Shown: positions 18,315 to 27,962 of the stretch, in pieces
How positions within the stretch are numbered: the first letter of the stretch is position 1
Layout of the letters: each line of letters begins with the position of its first letter
Translations under genes and position numbers: made by a program
Source: Trinickia terrae
GTDB taxonomy: Bacteria; Pseudomonadota; Gammaproteobacteria; Burkholderiales; Burkholderiaceae
DNA: 64,000 nt
NCBI RefSeq assembly: GCF_005144415.1
Contig: NZ_SWJE01000017.1
Coordinates: forward strand, 1-64,000
Direction of reading: 5' to 3'
The notes under the pieces: generated by a model
What the model was told of the DNA's origin: nothing
The model's input: the letters and a program-made list of their open reading frames with translations, nothing else
The model's database searches: none

Positions 18315-18383
18315 TTCCCCGATAAGCCCGCGTTGCCGGGCTCGGCTGCGGGCGCCGTCCCGGGTCATCGATGCGCCCGAGCC

Positions 18384-18998
18384 TCAGCCGCCGACGAGCT
18401 TCGTCAACACGTTCGCCTTGTGCTGCGACAGGCGCTGCATGAAGTCCGAGAGACGCTTGTGGGGATCGAGGTGTGCCTTCGCCGCCGCGATTTGCGCGTG
18501 GTGATGCGCCAAATGGGCTTCGTGGTCGAAAGCGGGTTCCTCGTGTTCGCCGGCGTGCGGATGCTCGGGTTCGTGCGGCTTGGCGTCGGCGGCGTGCGTG
18601 TGTTCCGGCGTGTGCGATTCGCCATCCGCGCCATGCGCATCCCCAGGCGTAAGCGACGGCTTGAAGGCGAGCGCAAGCTCATGTCCCTGCGGCTTCGCTT
18701 CATCTGCGTGCGTGTGCGCCTGCGCCCTGCCAGCATCATGCGCCCGGACAGCAAGCGTCATCGCGCCGGCGGACTCGCGCTTCAGGCCCGGCAAGGCCGC
18801 CCGCGGCGGTGCGGCGTTCGCACGAAGCTGGCCGCTTGCGGCGTCCGCACTCGATGCGCTGCGCTTGGCCAGCGCCTGCAAGGGCGCCCCGGGCGCCCCC
18901 TTGCGGTCCGCCTCGGGTTTGGACGGCTGCAGCGCCTTATCGGCCGCCGGTTCCCCGCCGGCAGGGGGTGTGGCGATCTGATTCGAGATCCTGATCAT
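18384..18998 (-). CDS. Histidine-rich protein, candidate type III-secreted
   Basis: 204 residues from the ATG at 18998 (MIRISNQIATPPAGGE). The first part is Ala/Pro/Lys-rich and disordered. The second half (about residues 95-185) is crowded with His, Glu and Asp, for example AHTHADEA and HLAHHHAQIAAAKAHLD, and could bind metal ions. The C-terminus is a basic helical stretch. Its ATG overlaps the stop of the small gene upstream (ATGA at 18995-18998), so the two are translationally coupled and share the PIP promoter at 19239-19301. I recognise no named family; secretion is inferred from the promoter and composition. Confidence 0.6.
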   Translation of the reverse strand: MIRISNQIATPPAGGEPAADKALQPSKPEADRKGAPGAPLQALAKRSASSADAASGQLRANAAPPRAALPGLKRESAGAMTLAVRAHDAGRAQAHTHADEAKPQGHELALAFKPSLTPGDAHGADGESHTPEHTHAADAKPHEPEHPHAGEHEEPAFDHEAHLAHHHAQIAAAKAHLDPHKRLSDFMQRLSQHKANVLTKLVGG

Positions 18999-19195
18999 TT
19001 CACCCACCGCACCATGAGCGGAGCGCGCTCCGAACCGGCCAGGCGCAGCCACAGCGCATCGGCCGGCCGATAGCGGGCAGCCGACTCGAAGCGGACTCCG
19101 GAAACCGGCTGAGAACTGAACGTGCCGAGGCAGCAGGCGACCGCAAGCGGCAACAGCCGAGGCATGTGACGGCGGCGGACACGGTTGGCTTTCAT
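18995..19195 (-). CDS. Small exported protein coupled to the His-rich gene
   Basis: 66 residues. The start ATG at 19195 follows a strong ribosome site, GAGGGGAAG. Residues 1-33 look like a Sec signal peptide: basic MKANRVRRRHMPR, then hydrophobic LLPLAVACCLGTF, then a likely cleavage after small residues. The remaining chain of about 33 residues is basic and aromatic (ADALWLRLAG, MVRWVK). Its stop overlaps the start of the His-rich gene. It is the first gene after a perfect PIP box. The function is unknown; a periplasmic partner or accessory of type III secretion is possible. Confidence 0.55.
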   Translation of the reverse strand: MKANRVRRRHMPRLLPLAVACCLGTFSSQPVSGVRFESAARYRPADALWLRLAGSERAPLMVRWVK

Positions 19196-19238
19196 CGTCT
19201 TCCCCTCATCGAGTCATGGCGGACAATGTGATGGGCCG

Positions 19239-19301
19239 ATTCTCGCCGCCGCCGCAGCGCACGCCGTCCCGCGCGAGCGAATCCGCGGGGACAACAGCGA
19301 A
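19239..19301 (-). promoter_or_regulatory. PIP box / hrp_II promoter of the small exported and His-rich genes
   Basis: On the minus strand TTCGC (19301-19297), 15 bases, TTCGC (19281-19277): a perfect PIP box. After 32 bp comes GAGAAT (19244-19239), which matches the A and T of YANNNT but has G in place of the first pyrimidine. It is divergent from the PIP promoter at 19347-19409. Confidence 0.8.
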
Positions 19302-19346
19302 ACGGCGCACCCGGCAACGGCTCTGCTCGCCTTTCGCGCACCCGAT

Positions 19347-19409
19347 TTCGCCGCCAACGCCAATCTTTCGCCGCCGCTTTCATCGGCCGCGTTTCCCCCT
19401 CGCTACCCT
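19347..19409 (+). promoter_or_regulatory. PIP box / hrp_II promoter of the 1490-residue effector
   Basis: TTCGC (19347-19351), 15 bases, TTCGC (19367-19371): a perfect PIP box. After exactly 32 bp comes TACCCT (19404-19409), fitting YANNNT. The effector ATG is at 19487. A third TTCGC at 19333-19337 lies out of register. Confidence 0.88.
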
Positions 19410-19486
19410 TCGCTCACATTGGCGCATCCGCTCACGTTTGCGGATTGCGTCTCCTGTGGCCGTCACGCTCACTTAACGGAGCCACC

Positions 19487-22400
19487 ATGCTTCGCTCAAC
19501 GACAAGCAGAACGCATCCCTCCCGCACGCCGGAGCACATCGCCGGGGCCGCGAGTTCTTCGTCCGCGCCGCCGCCGGGGACGCCAGGCAGCGAGCGCAAA
19601 CGCTCGAAGAGCTTCTTTTCGATTTCGTTTGGCTCGCCGCTGAAGCATCTCGGCGGGAAGAAGAAGAGCGCGCGTTCCCAGGGTGCGGAATCGAGCGCGA
19701 GCGCTACCGAGACCGGGACAAGCGAGCACGGCCATGGCACGGAATCGCCGCCGCGGCGCGCGAACGTCCTCGACATGCAACGGACCACGGGCGGCAGCGC
19801 GCGGCTCGAATCGACCCCGGACGAGCCCGGCGACGGCCCGCAACTGTCGCGCACGAACGCCCGCGCGCGGGTGATCGGCAGGCAGCCCGCGCAGCCGCCG
19901 AGTACTCCCGTCCGCGAGCTCCGCGTGACGTTCAGCGATGACGTGGAGGTCCACCTCCGCACCCCTACGCCGACCGATAGCGACGAGTCCGGCAGCATTT
20001 CGCCGGGCTCGGAGGAGCACGATCCGCTGCCCGTTTCGACACCAGACGAAACCGCGCAAAACAACGCTGCGCAAGGCGCTACCGGCACCCAGGAAATCGA
20101 AACCGTCGAAGAAAACGAGACCGGGCGAAACGACGGCACGCACCGCGCCACCGGCAACCCGCAAACCGAGATCGTCGAAGAGAACGAGACTGCGCGAAAC
20201 GACAACACGCAACACACCGCCGGCAACCCGCAAACCGAGATCGTCGAAGAGAACGAGACCGGCCGCAACACCAGCACGGCAAACACCAACAACGGCGAGA
20301 CCGCTCCACAACCGGCCGGCCGCCCTGGCGCCGACTTGCCAAGCCGCGCGCACGAAGTCCGGCACGCGAATCCATATCACGTGAGCACGGACACGACGAT
20401 CCTGGGCTTGAGCACGACGACGAAGCCCTCCCGGCCGATGAGCCTGCCGATCGGCGGCCCGAAGCTGAATCCGGCGCCGGCCGCGACCCCTGCCGAATCG
20501 CTGGATCCGCCTCCGCTGGCGCCGGCCGAAGCAGGCTTGCGCCAGAGCAAGAAGCTCAAGGCCGCCAAGGCGTTCGTGCGCCAGCTGTTCTCGCCGGATT
20601 CGCTGCGCGGCAAGCGCGACGCGGCGGCGCGCGGAAAGACCCAGGTCGAGGAGATCGCCCCGGCGTTCACGACGCGCGCCGCCCTGGACACGCACATGAA
20701 AACGTTGTTCCCGGAGCAAGCGGAAGCGCTCGACGCGCTGGCGGCCGAGCTCCACGATTCGCTCCCGGGCGCCGGGCAGACCGCCGAACAGGCAACCGAG
20801 CAAGCAGCCACAGCGCAAACAGTCGATCAGGCAGACAGGCAATCGTCCGGGCAACCGGCCAATCGGAACACGACACCGCCCCACACCGAGCTGCAATTCA
20901 CGCATCACATGCTGATCTCGGAGCGCCTCGCGCAGGTGACGGAGGGTCAAGCGGAGCGCGCGAGCGCCGCGATCGATGCATTGAAGTCCGGCCTGTTCCT
21001 GCCGCTTCGCAGCATCCATTCCGACAGCGGCCCGCAACAGCGCGCGGAGCTGCGCGACCTGATGCGGCTGAACAGCAACCGCAGCACGTTCCAGCAGGCG
21101 CAAGTGGATGCGCTGAGCACCGCGGCGAGGCTTGCCGCATCGCCCGCCGGCTACGACGCGCTCATGCGCTTGATGGGCCCCCGCGTCCCCGAGCACCGCC
21201 GCGCCGACGTCAAGCGCCTGCTGGAAGCGGTCGCCAAGGTCGAGGCCGAGCGCGGCAAGCCGGCCGATCTCGCGGTGCATGCGAGCACCGCGCGGGGCGC
21301 CGTCCAGACCGGGCAGGCGACGCTCGCGCAACAGGTGCTAGATATCGAAGCCCGCGTGCTCGATGCGCCCGACGACGCTCCGCACACGCTCCGGCCCAGC
21401 GATAAAGCCGCGCTCTTTTCGTGGGACAACGGCTTTCACGAGAGCGGGCCCGGCACGGAGCTCGCCAAAGTCCAGGGGCGGCTCGCGAAGATGAGCAAGT
21501 ACGTGCAGCGCGCGAACCATTTGCAGGACCTGCGCAACGTCAAGTTCGAACGCAACGACATGGTGCGCTCGACCGCCAAGGTCCTCGACGCGAAGGCGCG
21601 CATCCTGGCGACACGGGCCCAGCAGGTGATCGGCCGCAAGAAGTCGCCGCTGACCGGCCTGCGCAAATTCGGCGCGAACAACGACTGGCTCATGCACCCG
21701 GACGATGACGCGACGCGGCTCGACGAGAACGCGGCCAAGGCGGTCAAGATCCTGCGCGAGCACTACCAGCCCGATCCCGCAGTCTTCGCCCCCGACGTGC
21801 GCAACGAGCGCGCGCGGGCGCTGCCGGAAAAAGTGGTGGTGGCCGCGGTGCTCGAGCATTGGGAGTCGCTCGTCGCGCGCGAGGACAGCCCGATGCGCCC
21901 GCTGGGCAACAAGCTCGACCAAGCCGCGCTCGGCGAGATCGCGCAAAAGATCGCGACCCGCTACGGCGTCGACAACGAGGCGGCGCGCAGCCGCATCGAA
22001 GGCCATCTGCAACGCTGGGCCGGCAGCAAGACCAAGCTCAAGTTCAAAGGCGGCTTCAAGCTCGAGCGCGAGGTCAGCCGCGAGCTGACCGTCAAGGACT
22101 TGAAGAAATGGGCCGCCGACGCGAATGTGCAGACGGTGGCGCGCACGCTGCTCGGCGAGGAAATCGACGCCGGCAAGACGCCTCAGCAGGCGCGCACCGA
22201 CGCTCAGGCACGCGCCGACGCCGTGGCCGCTGCCGACGCCGCTCGAGCCGAAGCCGGCGTCGAGAGCAGCGAGAGCGCCGCGCCGTCCTCCGCGCCCCAT
22301 GCGCCGACCCGCCTCGTGGAAACCGAATTCGGCGAGGCGCTGCGCCGCTCGCTCGCGATCGTCGATCAGTCGGCCGTGCGTCCCGACGATCTCACCCCGG

Positions 22401-23959
22401 ACGGCCTGCACCGCTTTACCCGCGCGTACCTGCAGGAGCACAACTGGGGCAACCCGCTCACCGCTTCCAACGGCGGCACGGCCGGGATCAACACCGCCTC
22501 CATTTCGGAGACGGTTCATCGCCTCGCGAAGAAAGTCTTGCCGTTCACCGCGACACCCGTGCTCGACTTGCGGCTCGGGCGCACGAGCAACGCCGTGATG
22601 GCCATCGGCTCGACCACGCACGGCGGCGAGATCTTCATCGGCTCGCAGCGGCAAGTGGGCGGCTCGCTGGGTGCGGGCATGAACTTCGCCGTCGGGCCGG
22701 GCAAGCTCAAGAAGATCCTCGGGCAGCTCAACTTCGGCGCCGAAGTCACGCCGCTCCTCGGGGAAGCGGTGAAGACGCGCGGCGTCATGGTGCGCGTGCT
22801 GCGTCCGCCGAAGAGCGACCGCTCGGGCTTCGATACGGCCGCCGCGCGCGACGAGCTCGTCCGCTTCAACGATCTCGTCTGGGGGATCGCCAAGGGCGAG
22901 CACGGCGATCTCAACCCCGAAAAAATGTGGGAGCACATCGCCGGGGAGTTCTTCGAGAGCAAGACGATCTCGATCGGCTGGCAGGATCAGGAGGCGCTCA
23001 ACATCCACCACTCGGTCAACGCGTCGGTCGGCCTGCGGGGCGGACACGCGCTCGGCAAGACGATCGCCGGCGCATTCGGCAGCTCGGAGGTGGTGCGCGC
23101 CGGCGTATCCGCGGGCTATTCCGCCGACCTGACGACGTTCGGATCCAACCAGCGCAAAGAGGAGACGGGCCGCAACCGGCTCGCGCGCGCCAACTTCCTG
23201 TGGCGCTTCCAGCAGAACGGCACGGCCGGGGTCTCGCTTTCCACCCCCGCGGTCCCGCTGAGCCATGCCCAGGGCGCCGTGACTTCATCGCTGGCGAGCG
23301 GCGCGACGTCGGTCACGAGAAACTACCAGCTGAGCGACATGGGGTTCAACGCGACGTTCCGCGCCATCGTGAAAGAAGGCAAGCTCTCGGAGCACTACAC
23401 GCTGCGCGAGTTCGAGGAGCGCCAGGCCAAGGCGTTCGTCGCGTTCCTGACGGACAAGAACCGCCATGCCCAGTTCACCGAGGTCTTCAAGGCAACCTAC
23501 GGCGCGGAGAAAGGACCCCAGGAATTCAAGAACTTCCTGGAGAAAGCGAAGAACTGGGCCGGACCGGGGCAGCACTTCGTCACGCGCTACCGCCTCAGCG
23601 AGGTAGACCGCAAGAAGATCGACGAACTGGCCGCGGTCGCCCATGGCCTTCACGAAAGCAACCCGGAACATCCGATGCTCGCGTCGATCGCGCAGGCCAT
23701 CGAGGCGCGGCTCGCAGACGAGAGCGCGTGGCGGCCGATGCAGACCTTCGCGCTCGAGGCGCAGACCGCGCGCGCCACCAAGGGCATCAACCTCGGCCTC
23801 CAGCTGAGCGCGGCGGACACGGTCGCGAGCGACCGGGAGCTGAGCGCGGTGGTCGTGCCGCTGCCGATCGCGAACGCCTGGGTGAAGGCGCGGATGCGCG
23901 AGCCGATGCCCGAGGTCAGCACGCACCACCCCAGGACAGAGACTACGGCGGGGGCATGA
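19487..23959 (+). CDS. Very large candidate type III effector (1490 residues)
   Basis: 1490 residues from the ATG at 19487. Residues 1-300 are Ser/Pro/Thr/Glu-rich and disordered and contain two or three copies of a unit around NPQTEIVEENETxRN (near 225-265). The middle is mainly helical and charged. The C-terminal 500 residues contain repeated glycine-rich beta-like segments (GGEIFIGSQRQVGGSLGAGM, RAGVSAGYSADLTTFGS), possibly membrane-active. Overall size and layout recall the giant effector groups of plant pathogens (AvrE/HopR/XopAM), but I see no motif that proves membership. A perfect PIP promoter supports hrp-regulated secretion. The neighbouring genes are also effector candidates. Confidence 0.72.
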   Translation: MLRSTTSRTHPSRTPEHIAGAASSSSAPPPGTPGSERKRSKSFFSISFGSPLKHLGGKKKSARSQGAESSASATETGTSEHGHGTESPPRRANVLDMQRTTGGSARLESTPDEPGDGPQLSRTNARARVIGRQPAQPPSTPVRELRVTFSDDVEVHLRTPTPTDSDESGSISPGSEEHDPLPVSTPDETAQNNAAQGATGTQEIETVEENETGRNDGTHRATGNPQTEIVEENETARNDNTQHTAGNPQTEIVEENETGRNTSTANTNNGETAPQPAGRPGADLPSRAHEVRHANPYHVSTDTTILGLSTTTKPSRPMSLPIGGPKLNPAPAATPAESLDPPPLAPAEAGLRQSKKLKAAKAFVRQLFSPDSLRGKRDAAARGKTQVEEIAPAFTTRAALDTHMKTLFPEQAEALDALAAELHDSLPGAGQTAEQATEQAATAQTVDQADRQSSGQPANRNTTPPHTELQFTHHMLISERLAQVTEGQAERASAAIDALKSGLFLPLRSIHSDSGPQQRAELRDLMRLNSNRSTFQQAQVDALSTAARLAASPAGYDALMRLMGPRVPEHRRADVKRLLEAVAKVEAERGKPADLAVHASTARGAVQTGQATLAQQVLDIEARVLDAPDDAPHTLRPSDKAALFSWDNGFHESGPGTELAKVQGRLAKMSKYVQRANHLQDLRNVKFERNDMVRSTAKVLDAKARILATRAQQVIGRKKSPLTGLRKFGANNDWLMHPDDDATRLDENAAKAVKILREHYQPDPAVFAPDVRNERARALPEKVVVAAVLEHWESLVAREDSPMRPLGNKLDQAALGEIAQKIATRYGVDNEAARSRIEGHLQRWAGSKTKLKFKGGFKLEREVSRELTVKDLKKWAADANVQTVARTLLGEEIDAGKTPQQARTDAQARADAVAAADAARAEAGVESSESAAPSSAPHAPTRLVETEFGEALRRSLAIVDQSAVRPDDLTPDGLHRFTRAYLQEHNWGNPLTASNGGTAGINTASISETVHRLAKKVLPFTATPVLDLRLGRTSNAVMAIGSTTHGGEIFIGSQRQVGGSLGAGMNFAVGPGKLKKILGQLNFGAEVTPLLGEAVKTRGVMVRVLRPPKSDRSGFDTAAARDELVRFNDLVWGIAKGEHGDLNPEKMWEHIAGEFFESKTISIGWQDQEALNIHHSVNASVGLRGGHALGKTIAGAFGSSEVVRAGVSAGYSADLTTFGSNQRKEETGRNRLARANFLWRFQQNGTAGVSLSTPAVPLSHAQGAVTSSLASGATSVTRNYQLSDMGFNATFRAIVKEGKLSEHYTLREFEERQAKAFVAFLTDKNRHAQFTEVFKATYGAEKGPQEFKNFLEKAKNWAGPGQHFVTRYRLSEVDRKKIDELAAVAHGLHESNPEHPMLASIAQAIEARLADESAWRPMQTFALEAQTARATKGINLGLQLSAADTVASDRELSAVVVPLPIANAWVKARMREPMPEVSTHHPRTETTAGA

Positions 23960-23999
23960 CGATGTCCTTGGCGCGCTGCGCGCGCCTCGCGCTCGCCTT

Positions 24000-24644
24000 T
24001 TACCGCGCGGCTCTCGCCGGCGGGCAGGCATTGGGGGAGACGGCGGCGAGCGCGCCGATGTCGCGCAGTCCGTACTGCAGGCCGACATAGTTGCCGTCGT
24101 AGCCGGGCGCCGCGAGCGAGCCGGCCGGCGGCCCAGAGCGCGAGCTCAGCGTGCAAAAGGACTGCAGCGGCTGCGCGATCTGCACGCGGCTGTCGTGCGC
24201 GAGCTTCTCGAGCACGGCGTCGCGGGTCTCCAGGCCCGTCACCTCGAACACGGCGCAGTGCACCTTCAATTCGACGATCGGCCAAGCCGTCACCTCGCGC
24301 AGCCGGTAGTCGTTCGCGAGCGCGGCCACGGTCGTGCGCGCGCTGCCGTAGGCCGCATAGCCGGGCGCGCCGCCGTAGCCGCCGGCCGTCGTGCCGGCGA
24401 TCAGCGGCACCGATTCGCTCGGGTTGGCCACGGTCACGACGATCATGCGGTCGCCGTGGTCCTTCATCTGCTCGAGGGCGGCGGGATCGATCTCGACGTT
24501 GGACGGCGGAATCAAGCCGCTACACGCGCAGGCCGCCACGAGCGGCAGCAGGAGGCACGCGAGCCGCTTGCCAGGTTTCGTCCCGAGCGCCCTGCCCAGC
24601 CGTTTCAGCGCCGCCTCGAGGCGCGTTTCATCTGAGGTATTCAA
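24000..24644 (-). CDS. Lipoprotein-like subtilase propeptide remnant (no protease domain)
   Basis: 214 residues if translation begins at the TTG at 24644; no ATG or GTG lies before the hydrophobic stretch, and GAGAAGA is upstream. A basic N-terminus is followed by LACLLLPLVAACACSG, a plausible lipobox. Residues 60-170 look like the inhibitor-I9-type propeptide seen before S8 proteases (DRMIVVTVAN..., LRDIGAL). Where the protease domain should begin with its catalytic Asp, the protein ends in CPPARAAR. It is either a decayed subtilase or a free-standing protease inhibitor. No PIP box precedes it. Confidence 0.6.
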   Translation of the reverse strand: MNTSDETRLEAALKRLGRALGTKPGKRLACLLLPLVAACACSGLIPPSNVEIDPAALEQMKDHGDRMIVVTVANPSESVPLIAGTTAGGYGGAPGYAAYGSARTTVAALANDYRLREVTAWPIVELKVHCAVFEVTGLETRDAVLEKLAHDSRVQIAQPLQSFCTLSSRSGPPAGSLAAPGYDGNYVGLQYGLRDIGALAAVSPNACPPARAAR

Positions 24645-25088
24645 TAGGGTCTTCTCTCAAGGGGTTATGGCGGGATGCTGACCGTGAGTGTCGATTCCGG
24701 CGCAAAACGTTGCGGCGCGCCACACGAAATTCCGGGTATCCGTATTCCGCGCTGGATTTGTCATTGTGCGGCGCAGTGAGAGCGGCGGGTGCAAGCGGCT
24801 GCCGAGGTGCCGCAGAGCAGCCAGTTGCGGCCGTTGGCGGAGTGCGCCAGGATATTGCACCGCTTCGCCGGTTGGACGATCGTAAGCGCCTGATCAAGGC
24901 TGCCTTTTGTGCGTGAGTACGTGACGTTGTAAGGCGGCGATGGTGCCCGCGAAATATCCACACGCATCGGATACCTGAGTACACATTGTCATGGCCGCTT
25001 CATCCACGGCCATTAGTCTACCGATCATTACGAACTGTAATCATGACGTTGCCGCCATCGTGCGGAAACGCCTTCATCCGGGGTGCTC
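24645..25088. other. Intergenic region, divergent
   Basis: 444 bp between two divergent genes. It must hold both promoters. I see no convincing small gene, RNA or repeat in it. Confidence 0.5.
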
Positions 25089-27962
25089 ATGTACAAGACT
25101 CTCCTTCTTGCCGGTGCGGTTGCAGCGACGTTCATCGCGTGCAGCAACGGTCCCGTGGACACCACCGCGAAACTGGGCGATACAACGTCGACGCTGTTGT
25201 CGACCGGACAGCGAATCACGCCGGGGGCGGCGCCCGGCGCGACGCTCGTAGCGCTGAATCCGGGGCTGAAGGACTTGCCCGATTTCGTCGCCGGTCAGCC
25301 GGTGTCGGAAGCGCTCAGTCCCGATCGCAAGACCCTGCTCGTGCTGACGAGCGGCTACAACAACGTGTTGGACGCGCAAGGCAAGCTGATCAAGGCCGAT
25401 TCGGGTGAATACGTGTTCGTGTTCGACGTGTCTGGCGGCGCGCCGGTGAAGAAGCAGGTGCTGCAGGTGCCCGATACCTACGTCGGCATCGTGTTCGCGC
25501 CGGACGGCCAGCATTTCTACGTGACGGGCGGAGGCGACGACGACCTGCACGTGTTCGCGCTCACGCAGGGTGCGTGGGGCGAGGTTGGCGCGCCGATCGC
25601 GCTGCATCACAAGGGCGGCAACGGCATCGGCAGCTCGCCGCTCGCGACCGGCGTCGACGTGACGGCGGACGGCCAGCGCGCGGTGGTCGCGAACCGCTAT
25701 CACGACTCCGTCACGCTCGTCGATCTCGCGGGAGGCGCGGTCATCGCCGAGCGCGACCTGCGGCCGGGCAAGAGCGATGGCGCGTCCGGTGCGCCGGGCG
25801 GCGAATACCCGAACGCGGTGCGCATCGTCGGCAACCATACCGCCTACGTGTCGAGCGAACGCGACCGCGAGATCGTCGCCGTCGACATCTCGACGAATGC
25901 GCCGCGCGTGGCCGCGCGCATTCCGGTCAAGGGCAATCCGAACAAGATGGTGCTGAACCGCGCTCAGACGCGCCTCTTTGTCGCGTCCGACAACGCCGAC
26001 ATCGTGTCGGTGATCGACACGGCGGCGAACCGGGTCGTGTCGAGCGTATCGACGGTGGCGCCGGCGGGGCTCATCACCGAGATGCAGTATCGCGGCGCGT
26101 CGCCGAACGGGCTTGCATTGTCGGCGGACGAGCAGACGCTGTACGTGACCAACCGCGGCACCAACGACGTCGCGGTCGTATCGCTGGCGGGTGATACGCC
26201 GACAGTGACCGGATTGATCCCGACCGGCTGGTATCCGTCGGACGTCGCTGCGGGGCCGGGCAACGCGCTCTACGTTGTCTATACGAAGAACATGCCGGGC
26301 CCGAACGGCGGCAACTGCCTCGGCTACGGCGCGACGCCGTGCCCGGTGAAGCACACGCCCGTCGCGCAGGTGCAAAACCAGTACATCGCCCAGCTCAGCA
26401 AGGGCGGCTTCATGTGGATGCCGGCGCTGGATCGCGCGGCGCTCGACCGGCTGACGAAACAGGTTGCGGACAACAACAGCTTCAACGCGGCGCTCACGGC
26501 AGCCGACATCGCGACGATGTCGGCGCTGCGCCAGAAGATCCGGCATGTGATCTACATCGTCAAGGAGAACCGCACGTACGACCAGATCCTCGGCGATCTG
26601 GGCCGCGGCAACGGCGATCCGTCGCTCGCGGAATTTCCGGATGCGACGACGCCCAACATGCACGCGCTCGCGAAGACATTCGTGACGCTCGACAACTTCC
26701 ACGATTCCGGCGACGTGAGCGGCAACGGCTGGCCGTGGACCACCGGTGCGCGCGAATCCGACGCCGGCGCGAAGATGCTGCCCGTCAACTACGCGAACAG
26801 CCCGGTCCGGTCCACATCGCCCACATCGCGCGGCGGCTCGTACGACTGGGAAGGCGCCAACCGCAACGTCAACGTCGGCCTGTCGGGTGCGCGGCGCCAA
26901 GCCGCGAATCCCGCGCTGCCGGCCGACCCCGACCTGTTGCCGGGCAACGCGGACGTGTCCGCGCCGGACGGGCCGTCCGACGCTGTTCAGCAGGGCTACA
27001 TCTGGAACGCCGCGCTGCGTGCGGGGCTGACGGTGCGCAACTACGGTTTCTTCATTGACCTGACGCGCTATATCGGCAGCAATGCGATTCCGCGCGACCG
27101 CACGCCGTTCGTCGACCACGTGCTGCAAGCGTATGCAACGAGCCCCGCGCTGATCGATCGCACCGATCCGTTCTTCCGAGGCTACGACAACGGTTACCCC
27201 GACCTGTATCGCGAACTGGAATGGGAGCGCGAATTCAAGGGTTTCGTCGGCAATGGCCAGATGCCGGCGCTGACGCTGCTGCGCTTGCCGCACGACCACA
27301 CGGGCGCGTACGCGGCGGCAATCGACGGCGTGAACACGCCGGAGCTGCAGCTGGCCGACAACGACTACGCGGTGGGCCGCGTCGCGCAGGCGGTCGCGAA
27401 CAGTCCATACGCGGCGAACACGCTGATCTTCGTTGTCGAGGACGACGCGCAGGACGGACCGGATCATGTCGACGCGCACCGCAGCACCGCGTTCGTGATC
27501 GGGCCGTATGTGAAGCAGGGTTCGGTGGTGAGCACGCACTACACGACTGTCAACATGATCCGTACGATCACCGAGGTGCTCGGTCTCGATCACCTCGGCC
27601 TGTTTGACGCGACGCAAGGGCCGATGACCGATGCGTTCGACCTGAACAAGTCGACGTGGACTTACAAGGCGGTCGCGTCGGGGCTGCTCGCGAACACGCA
27701 GTTACCGATCCCGGCGGGTGACATCAAGACCGCCGCGCTGAGGCCAACGCACGGGATGCGTTACTGGGCGTCGGTGACGCGCGGGATGGATTTTTCGGTC
27801 GAGGACCGGGTCGACGCGGTCGCATACAACAAGGTGCTGTGGAAGGGGCTGATGGGTGCGAAGGCGTATCCCGTGCGGCCGGGAGAGGCGCAGACGGAGA
27901 GGAAGCGTGACGACGACGACGACGATGCGCCGGTGGCCGCGAAGCGTGGAATGAAGGGCTGA
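25089..27962 (+). CDS. YncE-type beta-propeller fused to phosphoesterase, lipoprotein
   Basis: 957 residues from the ATG at 25089 (a GTG two codons upstream is in frame). The N-terminus MYKTLLLAGAVAATFIAC ends in a lipobox Cys18, so the protein is probably anchored to a membrane. Residues 50-430 form a seven-bladed YncE/lactonase-like propeller with repeated TLYVTNRGTNDVAVV and IPTGWYPSDV blades. Residues 470-900 are an alkaline-phosphatase-superfamily phosphoesterase: IYIVKENRTYDQILGDLG, then FVVEDDAQDGPDHVDAHR carrying metal-binding Asp/His. The family is described as bifunctional YncE/alkaline phosphatase; substrates are phospho- or phosphonate esters. The C-terminus is an Asp/Arg-rich tail. 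Confidence 0.85.
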   Translation: MYKTLLLAGAVAATFIACSNGPVDTTAKLGDTTSTLLSTGQRITPGAAPGATLVALNPGLKDLPDFVAGQPVSEALSPDRKTLLVLTSGYNNVLDAQGKLIKADSGEYVFVFDVSGGAPVKKQVLQVPDTYVGIVFAPDGQHFYVTGGGDDDLHVFALTQGAWGEVGAPIALHHKGGNGIGSSPLATGVDVTADGQRAVVANRYHDSVTLVDLAGGAVIAERDLRPGKSDGASGAPGGEYPNAVRIVGNHTAYVSSERDREIVAVDISTNAPRVAARIPVKGNPNKMVLNRAQTRLFVASDNADIVSVIDTAANRVVSSVSTVAPAGLITEMQYRGASPNGLALSADEQTLYVTNRGTNDVAVVSLAGDTPTVTGLIPTGWYPSDVAAGPGNALYVVYTKNMPGPNGGNCLGYGATPCPVKHTPVAQVQNQYIAQLSKGGFMWMPALDRAALDRLTKQVADNNSFNAALTAADIATMSALRQKIRHVIYIVKENRTYDQILGDLGRGNGDPSLAEFPDATTPNMHALAKTFVTLDNFHDSGDVSGNGWPWTTGARESDAGAKMLPVNYANSPVRSTSPTSRGGSYDWEGANRNVNVGLSGARRQAANPALPADPDLLPGNADVSAPDGPSDAVQQGYIWNAALRAGLTVRNYGFFIDLTRYIGSNAIPRDRTPFVDHVLQAYATSPALIDRTDPFFRGYDNGYPDLYRELEWEREFKGFVGNGQMPALTLLRLPHDHTGAYAAAIDGVNTPELQLADNDYAVGRVAQAVANSPYAANTLIFVVEDDAQDGPDHVDAHRSTAFVIGPYVKQGSVVSTHYTTVNMIRTITEVLGLDHLGLFDATQGPMTDAFDLNKSTWTYKAVASGLLANTQLPIPAGDIKTAALRPTHGMRYWASVTRGMDFSVEDRVDAVAYNKVLWKGLMGAKAYPVRPGEAQTERKRDDDDDDAPVAAKRGMKG

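Noticed and set aside
8971..23959. A type III secretion apparatus within the effector island
   Set aside because: No hrc/hrp structural gene, chaperone or HrpX/HrpB regulator could be found; only effector candidates and their promoters.
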